Shown in pieces: positions 50,620 to 58,858 of a stretch of DNA of 64,000 nucleotides (its first letter is position 1; every line of letters starts with the position of its first letter). The notes below the pieces were generated by a model. That model had not been told where the DNA came from. It did not search any database and saw only the letters and a program-made list of their open reading frames with translations. This DNA is from Chitinophagaceae bacterium (lineage in GTDB: Bacteria > Bacteroidota > Bacteroidia > Chitinophagales > Chitinophagaceae), in the NCBI GenBank assembly GCA_004173355.1, contig SEAD01000018.1, positions 1-64,000 on the forward strand. Direction: 5' to 3'. The translations under genes and the position numbers were made by a program.

Positions 50620-51932
50620 ACAGTTTTATTTGTTGGCAGCAGCCTGAACAGCCCGAAGGCCAGTAAAAGGATGCCGCAATAAATCAATGCTAAATTAAAA
50701 TTATAATAACTCATGGCAATGAGTGCGAGTACGGCAATGACCAGCGCCAGTACAGGTGTAAACGGGTACAGCGGCACCTTGAAAGGCCTGGCCAGTGCAG
50801 GTTCGCGCTTCCGGAGCCGCAGGATCGATAACATAGAAATAATATACAGCGTCAATGCCCCGAATACGGAAAGCGTGATGATATCACCGGTTTTACCCGT
50901 AAGTAAGGCGATGATGCCCAGCACCATATTGCCCAGCAGGGCATTGGCGGGTGTCCTGAATTTCGGATGCACTTTCCCCAGCAGGGCGGGCGCCATTTTC
51001 ACGCGGCCGAATTCAAAACTGGACCGGCCCGCAGCGAGGATGATGCCGTGGAAGGAAGCTACCAGTCCGAGCAGACCAATACTGACCAGCAGGTGGTACA
51101 GGAAATTATTACCTTCCACGATCTGGCCCAGTGCAAGGGGCAGTGGCGAATCAGACTCGGCACCGTCGGTGTTGTAGACGATTTTTTCCCATCCACCTAC
51201 ACCGACCGAACTCGTAAAGGTGATGACACAAAGCACGACCAGTGTCAGGATCGCAAATCCGAAACCGCGGATAATGGTACGCTGGGGATTGATTGTTTCT
51301 TCCGCCACATTGGCCACGCCTTCGATGCCAAGGAAAAACCAGATGGCAAAAGGAATGGATGCGAGTATTCCCTGCCAGCCATTTGGCAGTGCGTTATGCG
51401 TGAGATTCTCCCAGTGGAAAGAAGGGTAACTCACCCCGGCAAAAAGCAGGAGTTCACCCACCGCGAGAATGGTAACAAACAATTCAAAAGTTGCCGCTGC
51501 CTTCACCCCATAGATATTGAGACCGGTAAACAGGAGATAGGCAATAATGGCGATCGCGGGGATCGGGACCTGCGGAAAAAAGAGGTTGAAATAGGTGCCG
51601 ATCGCGATGGCGATTGCGGGTGGTGCAAAGATGAATTCAATATTCTGCGCCATACCCGCGAGGAAACCCACATTCCGTCCAAATGCCCTGCTGGCATAAT
51701 CGAATACGCCACCCGCTTTCGGGATACTGCAGGCCAGTTCAGTATAACTGAACGTAAAGCAGAGATACATGATGATGATGAAGATGGTCGCGATGCCCAG
51801 CCCCAGGGTACCTCCTTTTGGAAGACCCAGGTTCCACCCGAAATACATCCCCGAGATAACATAACCCACGCCCAGTCCCCAGAGCATGGTCGCGTTCAGC
51901 GTCCTTGTGAGTTCAGCTACCGGTTTTCCCAA
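50616..51932 (-). CDS. APC-superfamily permease, ethanolamine-permease type
   Basis: Inner-membrane permease of 438 aa with about twelve transmembrane helices. The N terminus GLGVGYVISGMYFGWNLGLP and TELACSIPKAGGVFDYASRA are strongly reminiscent of Pseudomonas-type ethanolamine permeases in the amino acid-polyamine-organocation family. IWFFLGIEGVANVAEETINP and SFEFGRVKMAPALLGKVHP also fit. First gene of a five-gene minus-strand operon, overlapping the ligase gene by 4 nt. The substrate, ethanolamine or a related amino-alcohol, is inferred. Confidence 0.85.
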   Translation of the reverse strand: MGKPVAELTRTLNATMLWGLGVGYVISGMYFGWNLGLPKGGTLGLGIATIFIIIMYLCFTFSYTELACSIPKAGGVFDYASRAFGRNVGFLAGMAQNIEFIFAPPAIAIAIGTYFNLFFPQVPIPAIAIIAYLLFTGLNIYGVKAAATFELFVTILAVGELLLFAGVSYPSFHWENLTHNALPNGWQGILASIPFAIWFFLGIEGVANVAEETINPQRTIIRGFGFAILTLVVLCVITFTSSVGVGGWEKIVYNTDGAESDSPLPLALGQIVEGNNFLYHLLVSIGLLGLVASFHGIILAAGRSSFEFGRVKMAPALLGKVHPKFRTPANALLGNMVLGIIALLTGKTGDIITLSVFGALTLYIISMLSILRLRKREPALARPFKVPLYPFTPVLALVIAVLALIAMSYYNFNLALIYCGILLLAFGLFRLLPTNKTV

Positions 51933-52019
51933 GATTTTTTATTTCCGGGAAGTTAACACAAATCAGCGTTGGAATTACCTGCCGGTGAAGCTGGCCGGTT
52001 CCCGTATAACCGCTGCGGA

Positions 52020-52415
52020 CTATGCAGCCTCTGGCTGTTTCGGTACAACCTTTTTCCTGCCCCGCCGTTGCTGGTTGTCAGTGACCGCCCACAGCGCCAT
52101 CTGGTGGAGAAGCGGCTTCATGGTAAGACCGGAGCTGCCGAGGCTGTACTCCACAAATGGTGGTACCACATTTTTAGCCTTCCGGATCACCAGCTCATCT
52201 TCCTGTAACTGCTTCAGGTGCTGGATCAGCACTTTCTCGGTAATGGACGGTATCGCACGTTTGAGTTCGCTGTATCGCTTCGGACCTTCCATGAGCTGGT
52301 ACAGGATGATCGGTTTCCAGTGGCCACCGATCCGATCCATTACATAGGTAACCGGGCACTGGAGCTGGGCCAGCTTGTTGATACTGCGAGTTGAGTTCTC
52401 TTTAACTTTTGCCAT
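52020..52415 (-). CDS. HxlR-family transcriptional regulator
   Basis: Winged-helix regulator of 131 aa. QCPVTYVMDRIGGHWKPIIL (a conserved Cys at the N-terminal helix, possibly redox or aldehyde sensing) and YSELKRAIPSITEKVLIQHL (recognition helix region) are the family hallmarks. The C-terminal tail is basic. ATG 52415 was chosen. It is transcribed divergently from the NmrA-family reductase, with an inverted repeat in the 80-nt gap, so it probably controls that gene and itself, as HxlR/YodB-type regulators often do. Confidence 0.92.
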   Translation of the reverse strand: MAKVKENSTRSINKLAQLQCPVTYVMDRIGGHWKPIILYQLMEGPKRYSELKRAIPSITEKVLIQHLKQLQEDELVIRKAKNVVPPFVEYSLGSSGLTMKPLLHQMALWAVTDNQQRRGRKKVVPKQPEAA

Positions 52416-52433
52416 AGGTATACATACTTTGGG

Positions 52434-52472
52434 GTAAGTACTTGTATAAAAGTAAGTACAAAGATACCTTTG
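52434..52472 (+). promoter_or_regulatory. NmrA-gene promoter with putative HxlR operator
   Basis: The promoter reads TTG (52442-52444), 20-nt spacer, TACCTTTG (52465-52472, exact TAnnTTTG). Overlapping it, GTACTT (52438-52443) and AAGTAC (52454-52459) form an inverted repeat, and GTAAGTAC occurs twice in direct orientation (52434-52441 and 52452-52459), 18 bp apart. The placement suits repression by HxlR. Confidence 0.6.
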
Positions 52473-52495
52473 TGTTCCAACAAACAAATACAGTT

Positions 52496-53383
52496 ATGAA
52501 ATTTATTATTACAGGTTCATTAGGTAATATCAGCCGCCCACTCGTAGCCTTGCTTGTGAAAGCCGGTCATGATGTTACAGTGATCAGCCGTTCGGCCGGC
52601 AAAACCGTCGAAATTGAAGAAGCCGGGGCAAAAGCCGCCATCGGCTCACTCGAAGATGTATCCTTCCTTACAAACACGTTTACCGGGGCGGACGCAGTGT
52701 ATACGATGGTGCCTCCCAACTATGGGGCAGCCAATATGCCGGACTTCATTGAAGCAACCGGCAAAGGTTATGCCACCGGAATCAAAGCGGCAGGTGTGAA
52801 AAAGATTGTGAACCTCAGCAGTATCGGGGCGGATGTGCCGGCAGGTACGGGTCCTATTGCGGGACTTCACCGGGTGGAAAACATTCTCAACCAGCTGGAA
52901 GGCGTGGATGTGAAACATGTGCGCGCCGGATTCTTTTATGTGAACTTCTTTAATGATATCCCGCTGGTAAAACACAATAATGTCATTGGCGCCAACTATC
53001 CGGCTACTACTGAGATGATCATGGTGCATCCCGCTGATATCGCAGATGCAATTGCAGAGGAACTGCTGGGAAGTTTCTCCGGCAAGTCGGTCCGGTACGC
53101 GATCAGTGAAGAAAAACTGATCAGTGATATCGTTCCGCTGATAGCAGCTGCCACTGGTAAACCCGGATTGCCCTGGGTGGAGTTCACCGATGACCAGTCG
53201 CTCGAAGGAATGAAAGGGGCCGGTATACCTGCACCAACAGCTGCCACCTATGTGGAAATGGGTCAGGCATTACGTGACGGCGTCCTGAACAAGTACTACC
53301 GCGCCAACAATTTCAAGCCAACGGGAAAAAGGAAGTTTGCGGATTTTGTGAAAAATGAATTTACAGCCGCCTGGAATAGCTGA
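52496..53383 (+). CDS. NmrA-family NAD(P)H-binding oxidoreductase
   Basis: Atypical short-chain dehydrogenase of 295 aa. The nucleotide-binding loop is FIITGSLGNISRPLVALLVK, a variant of GxxGxxG, and AVYTMVPPNYGAANMPDFIE and VKKIVNLSSIGADVPAGTGP are typical of the NmrA/QOR2-like group. QOR2-type enzymes reduce quinones, and pairing with a divergent HxlR regulator recalls quinone- or electrophile-responsive systems. That function is inferred. ATG 52496 starts the conserved MKFIITGS; the longer frame covers the promoter. Confidence 0.87.
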   Translation: MKFIITGSLGNISRPLVALLVKAGHDVTVISRSAGKTVEIEEAGAKAAIGSLEDVSFLTNTFTGADAVYTMVPPNYGAANMPDFIEATGKGYATGIKAAGVKKIVNLSSIGADVPAGTGPIAGLHRVENILNQLEGVDVKHVRAGFFYVNFFNDIPLVKHNNVIGANYPATTEMIMVHPADIADAIAEELLGSFSGKSVRYAISEEKLISDIVPLIAAATGKPGLPWVEFTDDQSLEGMKGAGIPAPTAATYVEMGQALRDGVLNKYYRANNFKPTGKRKFADFVKNEFTAAWNS

Positions 53384-53482
53384 TGATACGATAAAGCAGG
53401 GGTGCAATAGCATTCCTGCTTTATATTTCATAAACACGCAAGGAGGAAATGTTGGCCGTCTGGCAAGCATACCAGCCGGATA

Positions 53483-54064
53483 TTACCGGAATTGTTTTGG
53501 CCTTTCACCCACAGCTGCGAGTGATGCGGTTTCTTCCGCCCTTTTCAGTTTCGTTTCAATACGTCGGGCACTATGTACCCAATGCAGGATCATTTTCTTC
53601 ACTGACTTACTGAGACCGTTAAAATATTTACGTGAACCGGGGTGGGCCCTGAATGCACTGGCAAGTTCTTTTGGGATGACAAGCGACTCTACCTGATCCA
53701 GTTTATTCCATGAACCATTTTCTTTTGCAATCCGGATACTCTCCAGACCAGCCTTCGCCATTTTCTTTCCTGCAATCAGTCGTTCCACCTTATCCTTGTT
53801 GATTTTTGACCAGTGGCTTTGTGGCTTGCGCCTGGTGATCAGTTGCAGGAATTTCCCATCCCCGATGGATTTCCTGGTACTGTCAATCCACCCGAAACAG
53901 AGCGCTTCATCCACTACATGGGTCCATTCAACCGATGGGGTGCCTGTTCCTTTTTTATAACAGAGTAGCAGGACCGACTGCTTCGACTGATGGTTTTCTT
54001 TCAGCCATTTGCGCCATTCCTTTGCACTCGCAGGGTAGAATATTTCCCGTTCAGGCCTGATCAT
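53483..54064 (-). CDS. YdeI/OmpD-associated family protein
   Basis: A 193-aa cytosolic protein. WRKWLKENHQSKQSVLLLCY, VDEALCFGWIDSTRKSIGDG and ITRRKPQSHWSKINKDKVER are the signature of the YdeI family, some members of which are linked to bacteriocin or antimicrobial-peptide tolerance. The C-terminal half is basic and ends KRAEETASLAAVGERPKQFR. ATG 54064 begins the conserved domain; upstream codons in the frame look non-coding. Biochemical function is unknown. Confidence 0.85.
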   Translation of the reverse strand: MIRPEREIFYPASAKEWRKWLKENHQSKQSVLLLCYKKGTGTPSVEWTHVVDEALCFGWIDSTRKSIGDGKFLQLITRRKPQSHWSKINKDKVERLIAGKKMAKAGLESIRIAKENGSWNKLDQVESLVIPKELASAFRAHPGSRKYFNGLSKSVKKMILHWVHSARRIETKLKRAEETASLAAVGERPKQFR

Positions 54065-54181
54065 TTTGCGGAACTGTTTGATTAAAGCTAAGGAATCAGT
54101 AGGGAAAAAAGGGCTGCGGGCAGGCACAGATATTGGAGCCCTTTACTGGTTAATCTGATCATTTAATAAAAGTCAACAGTG

Positions 54182-54682
54182 ATGGCAACAACGCAGAAAA
54201 TAAGCTCCAACCTCTGGTTTGATAACCAGGCAGAGGAGGCAGCAAACTATTATGTATCTGTTTTCAAAAATTCAAAGCTCGGTGCTGTCGCCAGGTATGG
54301 CAAAGTGGGTTACGAACAGCACAAACAAAAAGAGGGCACGGTGATGACCGTTGAGTTCACGCTTGACGGACATGATTTCATCGCACTCAACGGAGGCCCC
54401 ATTTTCAAATTCAGTGAAGCGGTTTCGTTTGTAATCAATTGTGATACGCAGGAAGAAATTGATTATTACTGGGAAAAACTCTCCGATGGCGGTGACAAAC
54501 AGGCGCAGGTATGTGGGTGGCTGAAAGACAGGTTTGGCCTGTCCTGGCAGGTAGTGCCATCCATGATGAGCCAGTGGTTTGCCGGTGGGCCGACAGAAAA
54601 AACCGAGCGTGCAATGGGTGCCATGCTGGAAATGAAAAAGCTCGATATTGCTGCCTTACAGGCCGCGTACGATGGGAAATAG
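54182..54682 (+). CDS. VOC-superfamily protein, PhnB/3-demethylubiquinone type
   Basis: A 166-aa protein of the glyoxalase/VOC fold. SSNLWFDNQAEEAANYYVSV, MTVEFTLDGHDFIALNGGPI, SFVINCDTQEEIDYYWEKLS and FGLSWQVVPSMM are the usual PhnB-like (DUF1338-unrelated) motifs. Function is not established for this subgroup. ATG 54182 is preferred to the GTG one codon upstream. It is a single gene between two minus-strand genes, without an obvious operon partner. Confidence 0.88.
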   Translation: MATTQKISSNLWFDNQAEEAANYYVSVFKNSKLGAVARYGKVGYEQHKQKEGTVMTVEFTLDGHDFIALNGGPIFKFSEAVSFVINCDTQEEIDYYWEKLSDGGDKQAQVCGWLKDRFGLSWQVVPSMMSQWFAGGPTEKTERAMGAMLEMKKLDIAALQAAYDGK

Positions 54683-54709
54683 CTGCCTGGCGAACCAAGC
54701 CGGCGATGG

Positions 54710-55732
54710 TTACCGCCAGCCCAGTCCCGGGGCAACATGTTCCAGGATCGACGAAATCACATGTACGTTATAGTCCACCCCAAGTGTGTTGGGAATGGTC
54801 AGCAATACCGTATCCGCCTCTTTGATTGCTTCATCTTCTGCCAGCTCCCTGATCAGCTGGTCGGGTTCGGCTGCATAGCCCCTTCCAAAGATTGCGCGTT
54901 TGTCCGGCTCAATATACCCAAGGCTATCCGACTGGCGGCCTTCCCTCCCAAAATAGGCGCGGTCCATGTCGTTAACGATTGCAAAAATAGAACGGCTGAC
55001 CGAAACCCTCGCTTCACGGGTATGCCCGGCCTTTTTCCATGCATCCCGGTAGAGCCTGATCTGTTCGGCCTGCTGGATATGGAAGGGTTTACCGCTCTCA
55101 TCAAATTTCAATGTAGAGCTCTGCAGATGCATTCCTCTTTCAGCAGCCCATACTGCTGTGGCATTGGAAGCAGCACCCCACCAGATCCTGTCACGCAGGC
55201 CGGGTGAATGTGGCTCAAGACGCAACAACCCGGGAGGATTGGGGAACATGGGATTGGGATTGGGTGTGGCAAATCCACGGCCTTCCAGCTTGTCAAGGAA
55301 CTCCAGTGTTTTCCGCCGTCCCATATCCGCGTCATTTTCACCCGCAGCTGGCTCGTAACCAAAATGTTTCCAGCCATCGATCACCTGTTCGGGCGAACCG
55401 CGGCTCACACCAAGCTGCAGCCTGCCACCTGAAATCAGGTCGGCCGCACCGGCATCTTCGACCATGTACATAGGATTCTCATACCGCATATCGATCACAC
55501 CTGTCCCGATTTCAATCTTGCTTGTCTTTGCCCCGATGGCAGACAGCAGCGGAAACGGCGAAGCCAGCTGGGCGGCAAAATGATGCACCCGGAAATACGC
55601 ACCATCGAGGCCGATCTGTTCGGCTGCGACTGCCAGGTCGATGGACTGCAATAGAGTATCGCTGGCGGTACGTGCCTTGTATCCGGGATGATTTGCCCAG
55701 TGCCCGAACGATAAAAAACCTATTTTCTTCAT
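54710..55732 (-). CDS. Luciferase-like FMN-dependent monooxygenase
   Basis: LLM-class flavin monooxygenase of 340 aa with a TIM-barrel fold. Seen: MKKIGFLSFGHWANHPGYKA, AEQIGLDGAYFRVHHFAAQL (HHF), IEIGTGVIDMRYENPMYMVE, and GGRLQLGVSRGSPEQVIDGW. The substrate cannot be assigned; this group includes alkanal and xenobiotic monooxygenases. It is divergent from an AraC-type regulator across 117 nt, where an inverted repeat CGGAAG-N14-CTTCCG (about 55750-55775) might be an operator. Confidence 0.88.
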   Translation of the reverse strand: MKKIGFLSFGHWANHPGYKARTASDTLLQSIDLAVAAEQIGLDGAYFRVHHFAAQLASPFPLLSAIGAKTSKIEIGTGVIDMRYENPMYMVEDAGAADLISGGRLQLGVSRGSPEQVIDGWKHFGYEPAAGENDADMGRRKTLEFLDKLEGRGFATPNPNPMFPNPPGLLRLEPHSPGLRDRIWWGAASNATAVWAAERGMHLQSSTLKFDESGKPFHIQQAEQIRLYRDAWKKAGHTREARVSVSRSIFAIVNDMDRAYFGREGRQSDSLGYIEPDKRAIFGRGYAAEPDQLIRELAEDEAIKEADTVLLTIPNTLGVDYNVHVISSILEHVAPGLGWR

Positions 55733-55849
55733 AACTTCCTTTTTGTGACCGGAAGCGGGGTCGAATCACTTCCGTACACATATGACAAAGATCAATAAAT
55801 AAAGTTCGTTGTCTGAACATCGATTTAAATTAAAGCCCAATCCAGCTTC

Positions 55850-56698
55850 GTGCAGGTACGCATTTATCATCCGGATCCGGTACTGCGGGAGTTTGTCATG
55901 AACTACCTGACCATTGATGCCACGCTGCCCGATTCGGTCATGGAGGTGGTGAATCCTTATCCCCCATCCCCTTTCCAGTCACTGATTTTTTACTGCAATG
56001 ATCCCGTGTCCATGGGCAGGCCCGGCAGTTCGCTGTTTGACAAACAACCGATGGTAGTGGTCACAGGTCCGCAACTCTCGATGGTGCATGTAAAAGTGCA
56101 TCGCCAGCTCCGTTCTATCCGCGTTGATTTCCTGCCCGGTGCCCTGTACCGGATCCTGGGCATCCCGATGGCTGAACTGGCAGATGGCGGTTATGACGCG
56201 GTGGATCTGTTTGATGAAGAGATGCGTTCCCTCCTACATCAGCTGCAGGATGTGCCATCACTTGCTGCAGGCAAGATACTGGTCGAGTCATTCCTGCTGC
56301 GAAGGATCCACCGGTTCCGCCAGGTGCTGCCCTTCGATGCTGCCATCCGCGGCATGTTATTCAGCGACGGCCTGATGACGGTGGAACAGACCGCTTCACT
56401 TGCCTGCCTGAGCCTGAAACAGTTTGAACGCAAATGCAAGGAACGCATTGGGATGAACCCGAAAACCTATGCCCGTATCCTGAAATTTTCAAAAGCATAC
56501 CGGCTTCGCGAAACCTCACCGCAACACAGCTGGCTGCAGATTGCCCATGAGTCGGGATATTTTGACCAGATGCACATGATCCGGGATTTCAAAACCTTTG
56601 CGGGTGTGAATCCGTCGGTGATTGAAGGGCAACTGTCCGGCACCCCACTCCGGATGCAGAAAGACATGCATTCGCAGAATGTCGATTTTGTACTATGA
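55850..56698 (+). CDS. AraC-family transcriptional regulator
   Basis: A 282-aa regulator with an N-terminal sensing domain (residues 1-170; VNPYPPSPFQSLIFYCNDPV, VHRQLRSIRVDFLPGALYRI) of the DUF6597 type. The C-terminal double helix-turn-helix has MTVEQTASLACLSLKQFERK, then GMNPKTYARILKFSKAYRLR and WLQIAHESGYFDQMHMIRDF. The GTG at 55850 is the likely start. Divergence from the monooxygenase gene suggests it controls that gene. Ligand unknown. Confidence 0.88.
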   Translation: MQVRIYHPDPVLREFVMNYLTIDATLPDSVMEVVNPYPPSPFQSLIFYCNDPVSMGRPGSSLFDKQPMVVVTGPQLSMVHVKVHRQLRSIRVDFLPGALYRILGIPMAELADGGYDAVDLFDEEMRSLLHQLQDVPSLAAGKILVESFLLRRIHRFRQVLPFDAAIRGMLFSDGLMTVEQTASLACLSLKQFERKCKERIGMNPKTYARILKFSKAYRLRETSPQHSWLQIAHESGYFDQMHMIRDFKTFAGVNPSVIEGQLSGTPLRMQKDMHSQNVDFVL

Positions 56699-56735
56699 AC
56701 CAGGGGTAGTTACGGGATAGATTTGATGAAAAAAG

Positions 56736-57635
56736 ATGCCCCGATTATTATTGTTCCCCCGATACTTGCTCCTGTCAGGTTTGCTGTTGCTGGCTAATTG
56801 TTTGTATTCGCAGTCGTATGACAGCCTGCACAAACTGGACGGACACCAGGCGACCGCGTACTACAGTCACGGATGCGAAAAAAAAGCAACGCGGATGGCC
56901 CGGCAACTCGACAGTGTAATGGCGTTTTACACCAGGGAGATCCGATTCACACCCACCGTTACATTACTGGTACTCTCGCCGGCCGACTGGCCACTTTATA
57001 CAAACTTCCCATTTTACGGAATGCCACATTATACCAGCAACAAAACGCTGGTGGTAGCAGCGGAAAATAACGACTACTGGAAAAGTATGGTGCCGGCACT
57101 GGATAAGATCCCGGAGGCAGAGGCACGCAGAATCCGGGAGACCTACACGGACAAGGACGGGCAAATCAATATGGAAGCATTCTTCGACCTGCTCGCCATC
57201 CATGAACTGGGTCATGCTTATCACAACCAGGGCGGACTGCTGATGCAACGGAGATGGATGGGGGAACTGTTTCCAAACATTTTACTTCACACTTATATCG
57301 CCGAAAAAGAACCAGCATTGTTGCCGGCCCTGAAGGTCTTTCCGGAAATGGTGGTGTCTACAACGGACACGGCTACACTGGCATTTACCACGCTGGCCGA
57401 ACTGGAAACGAATTATGGCAGGATGGGACCGGAATTCCCGCAGAACTATGGCTGGTACCAGTGCCGCTGGCATATGGCTGCCGGGAAGATTTATGAAGCC
57501 GGGGGTATCGAAACGGTAAGGAAACTCTGGCTGGCGCTAAAAACACAAAGGGAAAAACTGGATGATGCAGGACTCGCCGGATTACTGAAGACCCAGGTCC
57601 ATCCGGCAGTGGCGGATGTATTGCTTCGCTGGTAA
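56736..57635 (+). CDS. Exported HELGH zinc-metallopeptidase-like protein
   Basis: A 299-aa protein with a signal peptide (LLLSGLLLLANCLYSQSY) and a zinc motif HELGHAYHNQ at about residues 158-167, with AELETNYGRM about 65 residues later as a possible third ligand (gluzincin pattern). I do not recognise a named family. It lies 37 nt after the AraC regulator on the same strand. Location is periplasmic or secreted; the Cys in the signal region (LLANCLYSQ) might instead be a lipobox, though it fits poorly. Confidence 0.72.
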   Translation: MPRLLLFPRYLLLSGLLLLANCLYSQSYDSLHKLDGHQATAYYSHGCEKKATRMARQLDSVMAFYTREIRFTPTVTLLVLSPADWPLYTNFPFYGMPHYTSNKTLVVAAENNDYWKSMVPALDKIPEAEARRIRETYTDKDGQINMEAFFDLLAIHELGHAYHNQGGLLMQRRWMGELFPNILLHTYIAEKEPALLPALKVFPEMVVSTTDTATLAFTTLAELETNYGRMGPEFPQNYGWYQCRWHMAAGKIYEAGGIETVRKLWLALKTQREKLDDAGLAGLLKTQVHPAVADVLLRW

Positions 57636-57682
57636 AATGCGGGGCAAAAAAATCGCCGCAGTTTTGCTGCGGCGACGAGGTG

Positions 57683-57769
57683 CGGAGACGGCGAGATTCG
57701 AACTCGCGATACAGTTTCCCGTATACACACTTTCCAGGCGTGCTCCTTCAACCACTCGGACACGTCTCC
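57683..57769 (-). tRNA. tRNA-Ser (GGA)
   Basis: Reading the minus strand, GGAGACG (57769-57763) pairs with CGTCTCC to close the acceptor stem. The anticodon loop CTGGAAA gives anticodon GGA (Ser UCC/UCU codons). A long variable arm (class II) and the T-loop GTTCGAATC are present. Length 87 nt with discriminator G; CCA is not encoded. Confidence 0.96.
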
Positions 57770-57854
57770 TTTTCGGGCAGCAAAAATAAGGTTTACTCGC
57801 TTGCCGGGCGAATAAATTTTGAGGTTTAATTTGTTTTTTCCGGAAGACAAAACC

Positions 57855-58622
57855 CTACAGTCCAAACAATTCCTTTGCATTGGCGGTCGTTTTTTCCGCA
57901 ATCGTTTCAATGGGCTGTTCAAAAATATCCGCGAGTTTCTGTGCAATCAGCGGCAGGTAAGCCGGTTCATTCTGTTTACCGCGATAAGGCGTTGGTGCGA
58001 GATAGGGTGCATCGGTCTCCAGCACCAGCCGGTCAGTACCCAGTTCTTTCACCACCTTATCCAGCCCGCTGTTTTTAAAAGTCAGCACCCCACCGATCCC
58101 GAGATAGAAACCGAGATCAATTACCTGACGCGCCTGCTCCACCGTACCGGAAAAACAATGGAACACGCCGGTGAGCCCACCGTTTTGTTTTTCACGTACC
58201 ACTTCAATGCTTTCATCGGTAGAATTGCGGGAGTGGATGACCAGGGGCTTTTTAAACGCGATTGCCCAGTCAGCCTGCTTTTTAAAGGCAATGTATTGCT
58301 GCCCGGTGAAGCTGAGGTCCCAGTAAAAATCAAGACCCGTTTCCCCGATCCCGTGAAAGGCCCGCTGGTCAAGGTATTGCTCGATTGCGTCCAGCTCATC
58401 CTCGAAATCCTCGCGCACCGAACAGGGATGCAGGCCAATCATACTAAGGCACAGACCCGGGTTATCCTTCTCGGTATCAAGCATTAAGCCATGGGTAGAC
58501 CGGTCGATCGCCGGCATCAGGATTGTTTTTACGCCGGCTTCAGCAGCGCGGGCGAGCATTTCCTGGCGTCCTTCACCGAAGTCCGTAGAATATACATGTG
58601 AATGGGTATCGATCAATATCAT
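57855..58622 (-). CDS. tatD: TatD-family metal-dependent DNase
   Basis: TIM-barrel hydrolase of 255 aa. LIDTHSHVYSTDFGEG (HxH metal ligands), MIGLHPCSVREDF, FHGIGETGLDFYWDLSF (Glu), PLVIHSRNSTDE (His), GVFHCFSGTVEQA (His) and VLETDAPYLAPTPYRGKQNE (Asp) cover the complete site. Family members are 3'-5' exonucleases or deaminase-like hydrolases. ATG 58622 starts the conserved MILIDTHSH; a 17-codon extension upstream was discarded. The exact family branch (TatD or YcfH) is not resolved. Confidence 0.92.
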   Translation of the reverse strand: MILIDTHSHVYSTDFGEGRQEMLARAAEAGVKTILMPAIDRSTHGLMLDTEKDNPGLCLSMIGLHPCSVREDFEDELDAIEQYLDQRAFHGIGETGLDFYWDLSFTGQQYIAFKKQADWAIAFKKPLVIHSRNSTDESIEVVREKQNGGLTGVFHCFSGTVEQARQVIDLGFYLGIGGVLTFKNSGLDKVVKELGTDRLVLETDAPYLAPTPYRGKQNEPAYLPLIAQKLADIFEQPIETIAEKTTANAKELFGL

Positions 58623-58688
58623 AGTCTGTCCATTTTCCTGAAACCCGCATCTGGCTACGAAATCAGGGCCCAAAGAGTTTTAAATTAG

Positions 58689-58719
58689 TTTGGCTAAATG
58701 AAAAAAAATTATACCTTTA
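58689..58719 (+). promoter_or_regulatory. Consensus-like orphan promoter in the tatD-nodB gap
   Basis: TTTG (58689-58692), exactly 19-nt spacer, TACCTTTA (58712-58719), an excellent match to the Bacteroidota promoter. No + strand gene follows within 800 nt. A hairpin with a T-run lies about 30 nt after the expected start (58751-58783), so a short RNA could be made. A 39-codon frame (58698-58817) also covers this region. The rest of the 236-nt gap holds nothing else recognised. Confidence 0.45.
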
Positions 58720-58744
58720 GTCCAGTTTTCATAGGGTACGGATT

Positions 58745-58774
58745 AAAAACGGGCCAGGGTTTCTACCCAGGCCC
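58745..58774 (-). terminator. Terminator after the NodB-type deacetylase gene
   Basis: On the minus strand the stem GGGCC-T-GGGT/ACCC-T-GGCCC (one T-T mismatch, 58774-58751) is followed by G and TTTTT (58749-58745), 85 nt after the deacetylase stop. On the + strand the same hairpin is followed by TAAATTTTT, so it may act both ways. Confidence 0.65.
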
Positions 58775-58858
58775 TAAATTTTTGACTGATTTTCAACACT
58801 TTACTTCTTCCACCTAAGACCGCACCAATTCTACCCGTATTGACCCTGATCAACAAAT

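Noticed and set aside
50967-51956. 329-codon + strand frame across the permease gene
   Set aside because: Antisense to a clear twelve-helix permease; product is hydrophilic and low in complexity, a shadow of codon bias.
52020-57635. Region considered as a genomic island
   Set aside because: The genes are accessory in type, but no integrase, transposase, direct repeats or clear shift in base composition was seen; the nearby tRNA-Ser shows no attachment-site duplication that I could find.
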